Of a DNA stretch of 64,000 nt, positions 15,773-24,525 are shown piece by piece. This DNA comes from Streptomyces spirodelae (GTDB lineage: Bacteria; Actinomycetota; Actinomycetes; Streptomycetales; Streptomycetaceae): NCBI RefSeq assembly GCF_017676385.1, contig NZ_JAFFZN010000003.1, positions 328,646 to 392,645 on the forward strand, read 5' to 3'. A program made the translations under genes and the position numbers. How positions within the stretch are numbered: position 1 is the stretch's first letter; every line of letters starts with the position of its first letter. The notes under the pieces are model-generated. The model saw only the letters and a list, made by a program, of their open reading frames with translations. It was not told the DNA's origin and did no database searches.

Positions 15773-17226
15773 GGCGACTGCTCCAGACCGGACGCGGCCG
15801 TGCCGTGGTGGCCGGCGGCGCGGCGGGCCAGCACCGTGGTGGAGCGGCCGTCCAGATAGGGCAGGAGCAGCACACGGCCGCCCCACTCCTCCAGCGTCGC
15901 GGCCTCCGGGAGCCGCTCGGTCCCGTAGTCGCCGCCCTTGACCCACACATGCGGGCGCAGCTCCCGCAGCAGGCGCTCAGGCGTGTTCTCGTCGAAGACG
16001 GCGATCGCGTCCACGCAGTCGAGCCCGGCCAGCACCGAGACGCGGTCGGCCTCCGGGGTGATGGGGCGCCCCTCGCCCTTGAGGCGGCGTACGGACGTGT
16101 CCGAGTTCAGGCACACGATGAGGCAGTCGCCGGTGCGGCGCGCGTTCTGCAGCATGCCGACGTGACCGGCGTGCAGCAGGTCGAAACAGCCGCCGGTGGC
16201 CACCACCGTGCCGCCGCGTGCCCGTACGGAGGCCGCCAGGGCGCGCGCGTCGTCCGTCCTGGTCACCTGCGGCACCGTCGGCGGGGAGCTGGGCACCCCG
16301 CCCCACAGCGCCGGGTTGCGCACCCCTCCGGCGGCCACGAAGGCGCCCGACTGGCGCACCGCCTCATGGGTGGCCTCCTCCGGCAGGGCCCCGTCGGCCA
16401 GTGCCCGCGCCGCGGTCGCCGCGAAACAGTCACCGGCGCCGCAGGGGTCGCCCTCGGCCTCCTGGGACGGCGGGAAGTACAGCGGCGCCTCGTCCCCGGG
16501 CCGGGCCAGCACCGCGCCGCGCCGGCCCAGCGTCACCGCGACGGCGGCGCTGCGCCACTCGGCGGCGAGCGCCGCACCGCGTCGGCCGTGCCCGTGCAGC
16601 CCGTCGCTGTCCCCGCCCGTTTCCGGGTGCTCCTCGGAGCACAGCGCCATGGCCTCGGCCGCGTTCGGGGTCACCAGGCGGACCCCCGGCACGGGCGGTT
16701 CGCCGCGCGGGTGCGGGTCCCACACCACCTGGGTGTGGCCCGCCAGCACGGCGAGTTCGGCGCGCAGCCGCGCCGCGACACCGCGCCCGTAGTCGGAGAC
16801 GAGCACCGTGTGCGCCCCGGCGAGCGCGGCGCGCACCTCGTCGGTGACCGGCCCCACGGTGCCGCCGCCCCGGTCCACCCGCAGCAGCGGCCGCCCTCGT
16901 GCGCACAGCCGCGTCTTGACGGGCACGCTGCCGCGCAGCGGCAGCTCCAGCAGCCGTACCCGGGAGGAGAGCAGGTCGCGGACGGTCTGGTCGGACCTGC
17001 TCCGGCCCAGCGCGGTCACCAGGACGATCTCCGGGTGCTCTGTGGCGTCCCGGGGGAAGGCCCCCGCGAGCGTCGCCGCGAGCCCGGCCCCGCCGGGCCT
17101 GTTGTGCTCCTCGGACACGTCCAGCACCGGCGCGGGCGCGTCCGGAGCCAGCCGGTTGGCCTGGCCCTCGACATCGGTGTCCAACAGCGTGTCACCGACG
17201 ACGACGAGCGGGCGATTGCGAGGCAT
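15769..17226 (-). CDS. hldE: Bifunctional heptose-7-phosphate kinase / heptose-1-phosphate adenylyltransferase
   Basis: 485 residues. The N-terminal half is a PfkB-type kinase (VVVGDTLLDTDVEGQANRLAPDAPAPVLDV; anion-hole motif DPCGAGDCFAA). The C-terminal half is a cytidylyltransferase fold (VVATGGCFDLLHAGHVGMLQ with HxGH; VKGGDYG). Together they convert D-glycero-beta-D-manno-heptose 7-phosphate to the 1,7-bisphosphate, and the 1-phosphate to ADP-heptose. GmhA and GmhB for the other steps are in the same operon. No HldD-like epimerase was recognised, so the D,D form may be used. Confidence 0.93.
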   Translation of the reverse strand: MPRNRPLVVVGDTLLDTDVEGQANRLAPDAPAPVLDVSEEHNRPGGAGLAATLAGAFPRDATEHPEIVLVTALGRSRSDQTVRDLLSSRVRLLELPLRGSVPVKTRLCARGRPLLRVDRGGGTVGPVTDEVRAALAGAHTVLVSDYGRGVAARLRAELAVLAGHTQVVWDPHPRGEPPVPGVRLVTPNAAEAMALCSEEHPETGGDSDGLHGHGRRGAALAAEWRSAAVAVTLGRRGAVLARPGDEAPLYFPPSQEAEGDPCGAGDCFAATAARALADGALPEEATHEAVRQSGAFVAAGGVRNPALWGGVPSSPPTVPQVTRTDDARALAASVRARGGTVVATGGCFDLLHAGHVGMLQNARRTGDCLIVCLNSDTSVRRLKGEGRPITPEADRVSVLAGLDCVDAIAVFDENTPERLLRELRPHVWVKGGDYGTERLPEAATLEEWGGRVLLLPYLDGRSTTVLARRAAGHHGTAASGLEQSP

Positions 17227-17267
17227 CGGTGCGTCCTTTGTTCCGTCGCTTCGAAGAGGGGGTGCGT

Positions 17268-17876
17268 TTACGGGGCCTCCACCGCTGAGAGCAGCCCCTC
17301 CGCGGGCCCCTGCGCCGCGTCGAACGCCTCGCACAGCAAGTGCACGGTCACCAGATGCACCTCCTGCACGGTCGCCGCCGAATCGGCGACCACGCACAGC
17401 GCGGCGTCCACCGCTGCGGCCAGCGGATTGGGTGCCGGCCCGGTCAGTGCCCACACCTCCAGGCCCGCCCGGCGGCCCGCCAGCGCGGCGTTCACCAGAT
17501 TCTCGCTCCGCCCCGAGGTGGACAGCAGCATCAGCACGTCCCCCCGGCGGCCGTGCGCGGTGACCTGACGCGCATACAGGTCGGCGAAGCCGTAGTCGTT
17601 GCCGATGGCTGTCACAGCGGAGGTGTCGGCGTGCAGGGCGATGGCGGAGTACGGTCTGCGCTCGCCCTGGTAGCGGCCCACCAGTTCGGCCGTCAGATGC
17701 TGGGCCTGGGCCGCACTGCCGCCGTTGCCGGCGGCCAGCAGCCGCCCCCCGGCGCGCAGCGCCTCGGCCAGCCGCTCACCCCAGGCGGTGACCTGCGCGG
17801 TGTGCTGTTCGCGGAAGGCGGCCACGGCCTGTTCGAGCGCCTGGCAGTGGGCGTGTGCGGGGTCGGCAGAGAGCAT
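17268..17876 (-). CDS. gmhA: Sedoheptulose-7-phosphate isomerase, SIS domain
   Basis: 202 residues, full length for GmhA. The SIS fold shows LLAAGNGGSAAQAQHLTAELVGRY and GDVLMLLSTSGRSENLVNA, with VQEVHLVTVHLLCEAFD near the C-terminus (conserved Glu/His region). It isomerises sedoheptulose 7-phosphate to D-glycero-D-manno-heptose 7-phosphate, the first committed step of the heptose pathway encoded in this operon. Confidence 0.93.
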   Translation of the reverse strand: MLSADPAHAHCQALEQAVAAFREQHTAQVTAWGERLAEALRAGGRLLAAGNGGSAAQAQHLTAELVGRYQGERRPYSAIALHADTSAVTAIGNDYGFADLYARQVTAHGRRGDVLMLLSTSGRSENLVNAALAGRRAGLEVWALTGPAPNPLAAAVDAALCVVADSAATVQEVHLVTVHLLCEAFDAAQGPAEGLLSAVEAP

Positions 17877-17886
17877 CTCGGACTCC

Positions 17887-19176
17887 TCAGTGGACGGCCG
17901 GTGTCACCGGCACGGCGGTCGGCTGTGCGGCGGCCCGCGCCGCCCGCGCTTCCAGTACGCGGCGGTAGACGTCCTCGGTCTGTGCCACCACGCGCGCCCA
18001 GCTGTAGCGGGAGAGCACCCGCCGCCGCCCGGCGGCGCCGTAGGCCCGGCCGCGAGCGGGCATCGCCAGCAGCGTCCGTACGGCGTCCGCCAGCGCCTCC
18101 GGGTCGCGGGGCGGCACCAGCAACCCGGTGGAGCGGTGGGAGACGGTGTCGCACTGGCCGCCGACGGCGGTGGCCACCACGGGTGTTCCGCAGCTCATCG
18201 CCTCCAGGGGGACGATGCCGAACGGCTCGTAGTCGGCGGGGCACAGCACGGCGTCCGCCGCGCGCATCAGCCGCGGCACCTCGTCGCGGCTCAGCCCGCC
18301 GGTCAGGTGCACCCGGTCGGCGACGCCGAGCTCGTGGGCGAGCCTGCGCAGCCGTGCCGCCTCCGGGTCGCATTCCAGCTCGGCGCCTGCCGGGCCGCCC
18401 GCGACGACCAGTTCGGCCTCGGGTATCCGGCTGAGCGCCTCGATGGACAGCGCGGCGCCCTTGCGGGGCACCAGCCGGCCGATGTGCGCCAGCAGCGGGC
18501 GGTGCCCGGGGCGTTGCCACCGCGGACCTGTCGGGGTGAACACCTCCGGGTCGACACCGCAGGGGACGACGGAGACGTGGTCGGCGGCCACCCGCATCGC
18601 GGCCAGCTCGGTGACCTCGTCCCGGCAGGTGGCGATGATCCGGTCGCAGGACGTGCCGATCGCCGTCTCGCAGGGGATGCGCTCGCCGGGGCTGGTGTCC
18701 GCTGCGCCCTGGTGCCGCTTCTTGACGGTGCCCAGCGCGTGGTACGTGTGCACGAACGGCAGCGCCCGGTCCTGCGCGGCCTGCAGGGTGGCCAGGCCCG
18801 ACATCCAGAAGTGCGAGTGCACCAGGTCGGGCCGCTCAGCGGCCCACTGGGTCGACAGGAAGGTGCCGAACAGTCCCATGCAGGGCAGCAGTTCGTCCTT
18901 CGGTACCGGGCGCGCCGGGCCGGCCGGCACATGGTGGACGTCCACACCGTGCCGCAGCGGCAGCCGTTCGGGCAGCTCGGGGGAGTCGCGTCGGGTGTAG
19001 ACGGTCACCCGGTGCCCCTGCTCGGCCAGCGTCGCGGCCAGCCGTGCCACATGTACGTTCTGGCCGCCCGCGTCGGCGCCGCCCAGCGCAGCCAGCGGAC
19101 TGGCGTGCTCGGAGACGAGCGCGATGCGCAACTGCTCCTTCTTCCGGGCTGTACGGGCCGGCTGTTGGGCCGTCAT
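17887..19176 (-). CDS. GT4-family glycosyltransferase (GT-B fold)
   Basis: 429 residues. Conserved parts are SEHASPLAALGGADAGGQNVHVA at the N-terminus, HSHFWMSG, LAHIGRLVPRKG, and the nucleotide-sugar motif EPFGIVPLEAMSCGTPVVATAVGG. Closest in style to sucrose-phosphate-synthase/MshA-like GT4 enzymes. AAGGAG lies 10 nt before the ATG. It is the first gene after the tnpB insertion, so its transcription from the operon promoter must cross the element or restart. Cytoplasmic; acceptor unknown. Confidence 0.92.
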   Translation of the reverse strand: MTAQQPARTARKKEQLRIALVSEHASPLAALGGADAGGQNVHVARLAATLAEQGHRVTVYTRRDSPELPERLPLRHGVDVHHVPAGPARPVPKDELLPCMGLFGTFLSTQWAAERPDLVHSHFWMSGLATLQAAQDRALPFVHTYHALGTVKKRHQGAADTSPGERIPCETAIGTSCDRIIATCRDEVTELAAMRVAADHVSVVPCGVDPEVFTPTGPRWQRPGHRPLLAHIGRLVPRKGAALSIEALSRIPEAELVVAGGPAGAELECDPEAARLRRLAHELGVADRVHLTGGLSRDEVPRLMRAADAVLCPADYEPFGIVPLEAMSCGTPVVATAVGGQCDTVSHRSTGLLVPPRDPEALADAVRTLLAMPARGRAYGAAGRRRVLSRYSWARVVAQTEDVYRRVLEARAARAAAQPTAVPVTPAVH

Positions 19177-19193
19177 CGGAGCTCTCCTTCGTG

Positions 19194-20587
19194 GATGCCC
19201 CCGCCTTCAGGCCGGGGTGGGGGTACCTCCCACTTGCGGGGGAAAAACGAAGCTCCTGCAGAGCAGGACAGGAAAGGTCGAATCGTCGTCAGGGCGATTC
19301 GGCGTCCACCGGCCACCGGCCGACACTCGCCACTCACAGGGGACCTGATAGCGTGTGAGGCATGACGCAGCAGGTCAAGCGGGCTTTCAAGTACCGCTTC
19401 TACCCCACGGACGAGCAGGCAGCTGAACTGTCGCGCACGTTCGGCTGCGTCCGCCTCGTGTACAACAAGGCTCTCGAAGAGCGCACCCGCGCTTGGTACG
19501 GGGAACAACGCCGCATCTCCTACGTGCAGTCGTCTGCGGCGCTGACGGAGTGGAAGAAGACCGAGGAGCTGGCTTTCCTCTCGGAAGTGTCCTCCGTCCC
19601 GCTCCAGCAGGCCCTCCGTCACCTTCAGACGGCGTTCGGGAACTTCTTTGCCAAGCGGGCCAAGTACCCCAGGTACAAGAGCCGGAAGAAGTCCCGCGCG
19701 TCGGCCGAGTACACCCGCAGCGCCTTCAAGTGGCGCGACGGGCACCTGACGCTCGCGAAGATGACCGAGCCGCTGGACATCCGCTGGTCGCGTCCTCTCC
19801 CGGAGGGCTCGGAGCCGACGACGGTGACCGTGTCCCGCGACAGCGCCGGGCGCTGGTTCGTCTCGATGCTGTGCGAGGACAGCATCACTCCCGCGCCCGC
19901 CACGGGCAAGGCGGTCGGTCTGGACGCCGGGATCACCTCCCTCGTGGCCCTGTCCACCGGAGAGAAGATCGCCAATCCCCGGCACGAGCGCCGTGACCGC
20001 ACCCGCCTCGCCCGCGCGCAGCGGGAGCTGTCCCGCAAAGCCAAGGGCTCCAACAACCGGGCCAAGGCCCGGGTGAAGGCAGCCCGCGTACACGCCCGGA
20101 TCGCCGACCGGCGCCGGGACTTCCTGCACAAGCTGTCGACTCGGCTCGTCCGTGAGAACCAAACGGTCGTGATCGAGGATCTCACCGTCCGCAACCTGCT
20201 GAACAACGGCCGCCTCGCACGCGCCATCTCGGACGCGGCCTGGGCGGACCTGCGCATGATGCTGGAGTACAAGTGCGCCTGGTACGGGCGCGAACTCGTT
20301 GTGATCGACCGCTGGTTCCCGTCCAGCAAGCTGTGCGGGAACTGCGGAACGGTCGCGGCGAAGATGCCGCTGAACGTCCGCGAGTGGACGTGCGTCTGCG
20401 GCGCCGTGCATGACCGCGACGTGAACGCGGCACACAACATCCTGGCCGCCGGGCTGGCGGCATCTGCCTGTGGAGATGGCGTAAGACCTCAACGGGAGTC
20501 CTCCCGGACGGGGCGGTCGTCGGTGAAGCAGGAAACCCAGCGGGCGACCGCTGGAATCCCCCACCTTTAGGCGGGGGAGGAAGTCAA
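19194..20587 (+). mobile_element. tnpB-only IS200/IS605-family element
   Basis: Approximate bounds from the terminal structures: a left-end hairpin at 19198-19217 (CCCCCGCC-TTCA-GGCCGGGG) and a right-end hairpin at 20558-20577 (CCCCCACC-TTTA-GGCGGGGG), followed by GGAAGTCAA. The two ends share the same hairpin theme, as expected for single-strand transposition by a Y1 transposase. Only tnpB is present, so movement would need tnpA in trans. It sits between two genes of the heptose operon on the opposite strand. Exact ends are uncertain by several bases. Confidence 0.75.
19362..20570 (+). CDS. tnpB: TnpB RNA-guided endonuclease (IS200/IS605 OrfB)
   Basis: 402 residues, normal TnpB length and apparently intact. 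RuvC acidic residues are visible: D188 in GLDAGITSL, E272 in VIEDL, and the DRDVNAAHN motif (residues 351-353). A zinc finger CGNCG...CVCG precedes the last motif. The N-terminal HTH domain (FKYRFYPTDEQAAELSRTFGCVRLVYNKAL) is typical. TnpB cuts DNA guided by an omega RNA made from the tnpB 3' end plus right end. Here the TAG stop lies inside the right-end hairpin loop. No strong ribosome site is seen. Confidence 0.95.
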   Translation: MTQQVKRAFKYRFYPTDEQAAELSRTFGCVRLVYNKALEERTRAWYGEQRRISYVQSSAALTEWKKTEELAFLSEVSSVPLQQALRHLQTAFGNFFAKRAKYPRYKSRKKSRASAEYTRSAFKWRDGHLTLAKMTEPLDIRWSRPLPEGSEPTTVTVSRDSAGRWFVSMLCEDSITPAPATGKAVGLDAGITSLVALSTGEKIANPRHERRDRTRLARAQRELSRKAKGSNNRAKARVKAARVHARIADRRRDFLHKLSTRLVRENQTVVIEDLTVRNLLNNGRLARAISDAAWADLRMMLEYKCAWYGRELVVIDRWFPSSKLCGNCGTVAAKMPLNVREWTCVCGAVHDRDVNAAHNILAAGLAASACGDGVRPQRESSRTGRSSVKQETQRATAGIPHL

Positions 20588-20607
20588 CAGCGGGTCACCT
20601 CCTCGAG
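20500..20607 (+). ncRNA. Predicted omega RNA/right end with guide
   Basis: By family knowledge the omega RNA overlaps the 3' end of tnpB and the right end, and its guide is the flanking DNA. Here the hairpin 20558-20577 and GGAAGTCAA end near 20587; the adjoining bases from about 20588 (CAGCGGGTCACCTCC...) lie in the glycosyltransferase gene and would form the guide. The start coordinate is nominal. Confidence 0.4.
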
Positions 20608-21552
20608 AAGCTGCTCCCAGCGGTGCAGGAACGGCTTGAGCCCGTAGCGGCCCAGTGCGGCGCGCCGGGCGCGTTCCCCGTCCTCGGCGGCGGCCTGCGG
20701 CTCGTCGAGGTACCGGCGTGCCGCCTCGGCCAGCACCTCGGGGCGGGTGGAGAGCACTCCGGCGCCCTCCGGGACGGCCTCGACCGCCTCGGTGGTGGCA
20801 AGGGCGACCACCGGCATGCCCAGATGCATGGCCTCCAGCAGCGACAGGCCCAGCGACGTCCAGCGCACCGGGTGCAGGTAGAGGCGCCGCAGCGCCATCG
20901 CCGAGTGCAGCCCCTCCTGCGGCAGGTCCTGGTCGCGGCAGCGCTCCCGGGGCAGCCCCAGGTGCTCGGCGAGCCCCGCGGTGCGCATCCCGAAGACGTC
21001 CAGCGGCACCGCCTCGCTCAGCGTGGGCAGCAGATCCGTGCCGACGTACCGGCCGCGCCGTACCGGGTCGTTGACCACGACCGCGGCGCGCGGCAGCTCA
21101 CCGGTCCACCGGTGTCCGGGGTCGACGATGCCGTGCTCGATGACGGTGGTGCGGGTGGAGCCGTTGTCCCAGAACAGCCGGTTGAAGTGGGTGACGTGCA
21201 CCAGCGTGAGGTCCCGGCGGTCGGCGCAGGGATGGCGGGTGTTCGGCACGTCGCCGTCCGGCGCGTTGTGCTCCAGGTAGACGGCCGGGATGTCGCGGCC
21301 GGGCCGCCGGCCGCCCAGCCAGCGCGCCGCCAGCTCCTCCTCGTGCGGGCGCTGGAGGACGACCACGTCCACATCCGCGTCGGCCAGTTGCTGCGGGCTC
21401 AGCTCGCGCACCGAGTCCGGCCAGGCGAAAGTCCGGGCCCGGCCCAGCCCGTCGGGACCGCGGTCGGGCAGCACCGGCACCAGATAGGTGTGCGGCCCCT
21501 GCACGAACGCCGTCGTCCACGAGCCGTGCACGTGCCACAGCAGAATCCTCAT
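20584..21552 (-). CDS. Glycosyltransferase (GT-B, GT1/GT4-like)
   Basis: 322 residues from ATG 21552, which overlaps the upstream GT9 stop (ATGA). Motifs: MRILLWHVHGSWTTAFVQG, VYLEHNAPDGDVPNTRHPCADR, and a donor region RWTSLGLSLLEAMHLGMPVVALATTE. Its TGA stop (20586-20584) is formed by GTCAA at the right end of the tnpB element, so the final codons are at the insertion boundary. The catalytic core is complete, so activity is probably kept. It probably adds a sugar to the operon's glycan. Confidence 0.9.
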   Translation of the reverse strand: MRILLWHVHGSWTTAFVQGPHTYLVPVLPDRGPDGLGRARTFAWPDSVRELSPQQLADADVDVVVLQRPHEEELAARWLGGRRPGRDIPAVYLEHNAPDGDVPNTRHPCADRRDLTLVHVTHFNRLFWDNGSTRTTVIEHGIVDPGHRWTGELPRAAVVVNDPVRRGRYVGTDLLPTLSEAVPLDVFGMRTAGLAEHLGLPRERCRDQDLPQEGLHSAMALRRLYLHPVRWTSLGLSLLEAMHLGMPVVALATTEAVEAVPEGAGVLSTRPEVLAEAARRYLDEPQAAAEDGERARRAALGRYGLKPFLHRWEQLLEEVTRC

Positions 21553-22715
21553 GCACGGGCCTCCAGAGCCGTCCGGTCCTCGGGGGACGTGTGCGTTTCT
21601 CGCGCCGCCCCTCCGGGCCGCGCCGCCTCCGCCGCCCGCACTGTCCGCGAGGGGGCGGGCGGCAGCCGGTCGAGCGCCGAGAGGACCTCTGTGTCCTCGA
21701 TCGCGTCCAGACAGGGGTGTCCCGGCACCGGGCAGCGCACGTCGCGGGTGCCGGCGCACGGCGCGCTCTGATCGCCCAGCAGCACATGCGGCACCCCGAA
21801 CGGCGCCCACCGCTCCGCGGGTACGACGGGCGAGAACAGGCACACCACAGGGGTGCCGACGGCGGCTGCCAGATGGGAGGGCCCGGTGTTGCCGACGACG
21901 GCGGCGCGGGCGCCCGCAAGGACACCCGCCAGCTCGTGCAGCCCGGTGCGGCCGCCCAGATCGAGGGCGTGTTCCCCGGCGACGGCGGCCGTCAGCTCCT
22001 TCTCCGAGGCGCCGCCGGTGACCACCACCCGGTGCCCGGCCCCGGCGAGCGCCGCCACCGCGCGCGCCGCCCGCGCACGGCTCCAGGCGCGCGCCGGTGC
22101 CGAGGCCCCGGGGTGGACGACCACATACGGGTCGGTGCCGGTCAGCGGCCCGGTGTCGGGCGGCGGGTGGATCGCCAGGCCCCCCTGGTCGCCGTCGGGC
22201 AGCGCGAACCCGGCGGCGGCCGCCAGCTCCATGGCCGCCTCCGCCTCGTGCCGTCCGGCCGCCCGCCGGTGCCGCAGCTCCAGCAGCGAACCGGGGTAGT
22301 CCTCGCTGTCCGCCCCCACCCACGCCACCCCGGCCAGCTTCAGCAGCAGCGCCATCGGCAGCGGGCTCTGGTGGTAGGAGGTGAGCACCAGTGCGCGGTC
22401 GAAGCGGCGCCGCGCCAGGGCTTCGATGAGCGCGGCGGTCTCGGCGCGGTCCACGGCGGCCGGCTCCCGGCCCACCCAGGGCGCGTCGAAGGTGAGGACC
22501 TCGTCCACCCCGGGCAGCAGCCGCGCCGCGCCCTCGCCCAGCGGCCCCGCCAGTAGTGTCACGCGCCGTGAGCCGGCCACCGCCATCCGGACGGCGGGCC
22601 CGGCCAGCAGCACGTCACCGACGCTGTCGAGCCGTACGACGAGCGTGTGCGGGCCGCGCGGATCGTGCGGGCCGGTGCACGCGGGGGTGCGCGGGTGCGG
22701 GTTCGGGTCGGTCAT
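21549..22715 (-). CDS. Second GT9 heptosyltransferase-like glycosyltransferase
   Basis: 388 residues. GT9 pattern: TLVVRLDSVGDVLLAGPAVRMA, YVVVHPGASAPARAWS, and GNTGPSHLAAAVGTPVVCLFSP with a following Cys-containing segment (CAGTRDVRCPVPGHPC). It overlaps both neighbours by ATGA. Presumed donor is ADP-heptose made by the hldE/gmhAB genes of this operon. The Cys-rich insert near residues 325-345 recalls a family feature seen in some actinobacterial GT9 proteins; its role is unknown. Confidence 0.9.
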   Translation of the reverse strand: MTDPNPHPRTPACTGPHDPRGPHTLVVRLDSVGDVLLAGPAVRMAVAGSRRVTLLAGPLGEGAARLLPGVDEVLTFDAPWVGREPAAVDRAETAALIEALARRRFDRALVLTSYHQSPLPMALLLKLAGVAWVGADSEDYPGSLLELRHRRAAGRHEAEAAMELAAAAGFALPDGDQGGLAIHPPPDTGPLTGTDPYVVVHPGASAPARAWSRARAARAVAALAGAGHRVVVTGGASEKELTAAVAGEHALDLGGRTGLHELAGVLAGARAAVVGNTGPSHLAAAVGTPVVCLFSPVVPAERWAPFGVPHVLLGDQSAPCAGTRDVRCPVPGHPCLDAIEDTEVLSALDRLPPAPSRTVRAAEAARPGGAARETHTSPEDRTALEARA

Positions 22716-23425
22716 GTCCGGCCTCCCGGCCGGGTGGGGGCACCGACCAACGCGCGGACGGCGGCCGCCAGGTGCGCGGCGGTGCGGGGTGCCGCGCGGG
22801 TCTCCGCCGCGCGGGTGGCGGGGTTGGGCACCAGGACGCCGGTGGCCCCGGCCCGGTGCGCGGCGCCCAGGTCTGCGGCGATGTCCCCGACCACGGCCGT
22901 CTCCGGCGGGCGCACCCCCAGCACCCGGCAGGCGGCCAGCACCAGGCCGGGCTGCGGCTTGCGGCACCCGCAGCCGTCCTGCGGCAGGTGCGGGCACACG
23001 GCGGTCACCGCGATCGGCCCCACCAGGGCCTCCATACGCGCGTGCAGGGCGTCGAGCTGTGCCAGTGCGAGGAGACCGCGCCCGACGTCGGGCTGGTTGC
23101 TCACCACACCCGCCGGCACCCCGGCGGCGCGCAGCGTCGCCAGCGCCTCCCGTGCGGAGGGCCGCGGCCGGATGCGCCCCGGGTCGGTGTTGTGCGGTAC
23201 GTCCTCGACGAGGGTGCCGTCCCGGTCGAAGAGGACCGCACGGGGCCGCCCGCAGCCCGGCACCGCGGCACAAGGGGTCGCGCTGGTGTGCGGAATCCGC
23301 ACCAGTGGCTCATGGGGCCCGTCCTGGTACCAGGTCGCGGTCGCCGACCGCAGCACCACCGCGGCCGGGCGCGCGCTGCGCGCCCCCGGCGAGGGCGCCG
23401 ACTCCACGGATGCCTGGCTGTTCAT
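22712..23425 (-). CDS. gmhB: HAD-IIIA heptose-1,7-bisphosphate phosphatase
   Basis: 237 residues. HAD motif I is AVLFDRDGTLVED, and motif II is SNQPDVGRG. The zinc loop CPHLPQDGCGCRKPQPG is the hallmark of GmhB/HisB-type HAD-IIIA phosphatases, and motif IV is VVGDIAADLGAAHRAG. It removes the C7 phosphate between the two HldE reactions. An N-terminal extension of about 60 residues precedes the domain. Four-base overlaps with both neighbours indicate translational coupling. Confidence 0.9.
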   Translation of the reverse strand: MNSQASVESAPSPGARSARPAAVVLRSATATWYQDGPHEPLVRIPHTSATPCAAVPGCGRPRAVLFDRDGTLVEDVPHNTDPGRIRPRPSAREALATLRAAGVPAGVVSNQPDVGRGLLALAQLDALHARMEALVGPIAVTAVCPHLPQDGCGCRKPQPGLVLAACRVLGVRPPETAVVGDIAADLGAAHRAGATGVLVPNPATRAAETRAAPRTAAHLAAAVRALVGAPTRPGGRT

Positions 23426-24525
23426 GCCCGCACCTCCCGGCTGCCGGTGCTGTACGACTGCTGCGCGGTCCGCGCGCCGTGGGAGCCGGGTGCGCCGCGG
23501 GTGCGCGGGGCGCTCCGGATATCCGGCGCGCCCCTCTCGGGTACGGGCCGCAGCCGGCCGCGTGCCCAGTGGAAGGTGGCGGCGGGCGGGATCAGGGGGC
23601 TGGTCAGCAGCATGGTGAGGCTCTCGTCCAGGGTGCGCGGCCCCGGGCGCAGCCGGGCGCGGAGGAACTCGCCGGTTCCCAGCAGCCACAGCCCGCCCAG
23701 GACGGCCGCCGTACGACGGTGTCCGGCGGCCAGCCCGGCGAGTGCCGCGCCGGCGGCCGCTGTGACCGCCGCATGGCGCGGCAGCCGGCCGCGGTCGGCT
23801 GCGGCTCGCAGCCACCACCCTGGGCCGTGGAGACGGTTCATCAGCACGTCGTCGGCGTTGCCCCGTTGGGCGCGTACCGAGACCCAGCGGTCGGCCGGGC
23901 GTACCGGGTGCACCGTGTGGCGCTCGCCCTCCACCAGCCGCCACCCGGCGTCCAGGAGCCGCAGCGCCAGGTCGGCGTCCTCACGGAAGGCGCGGCGGAA
24001 GCGTTCGTCGAATCCGCCGACGGCCTCCAGCGCCGCCCGCCGGTAGGCCATGTCGGCGGTGATCCAGCGCGCTTCGGCCAGCCCCGCCGTGTTGCGCTCC
24101 CAGTCGGTGGGCGCCCGGTGCTCGGGCAGGGGCACGGTGATGCGGCCCTGGCTGCCCGCCGTGTCCTGTCCGGCGGCCGTCAGGTCGGCGACCAGCCGCT
24201 GTGTCCACCGTTCGCCCGGCAGCACGTCGTCGTCCAGGAAGGCGATCCACTCCTCCTCGACCGTCCGCCAGCCCACGTTCCGCGCGGCGGCGGGCCCGGC
24301 GGCCGCGCCCGGCACCACCTCGACGAGCGGGGCCAGTTCCTCGGGCACCTCCACCGGGAGCGGGCCGCACTCGCGGGCCGGACGGTCGTCCACCAGGACG
24401 ATCCGGCTCGGCCGCGGCCGCCCCGCCTCGGCCAGCGCCCGCAGCGTCCCGGCCAGCGAGGGCCTGCCCAGGGTGGGGACGACGACGGCGAACCGCGGCG
24501 TGGAGCCGGGGTGCCGGGCGCTCAT
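23422..24525 (-). CDS. GT2-family glycosyltransferase with C-terminal membrane segment
   Basis: 367 residues. GT-A fold: FAVVVPTLGRPSLAGTLRALAEAG, VLVDDRP, FLDDDVLPGERW (DxD-like), and ITADMAYRRAALEAVGGFDERFRRAFREDADLALRL. Hydrophobic stretches around residues 285-320 (HAAVTAAAGAALAGLAAG, AAVLGGLWLLGTGEFL) suggest membrane association. ATGA overlaps on both sides. Likely one of the sugar-adding steps of the glycan operon. Confidence 0.9.
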   Translation of the reverse strand: MSARHPGSTPRFAVVVPTLGRPSLAGTLRALAEAGRPRPSRIVLVDDRPARECGPLPVEVPEELAPLVEVVPGAAAGPAAARNVGWRTVEEEWIAFLDDDVLPGERWTQRLVADLTAAGQDTAGSQGRITVPLPEHRAPTDWERNTAGLAEARWITADMAYRRAALEAVGGFDERFRRAFREDADLALRLLDAGWRLVEGERHTVHPVRPADRWVSVRAQRGNADDVLMNRLHGPGWWLRAAADRGRLPRHAAVTAAAGAALAGLAAGHRRTAAVLGGLWLLGTGEFLRARLRPGPRTLDESLTMLLTSPLIPPAATFHWARGRLRPVPERGAPDIRSAPRTRGAPGSHGARTAQQSYSTGSREVRA

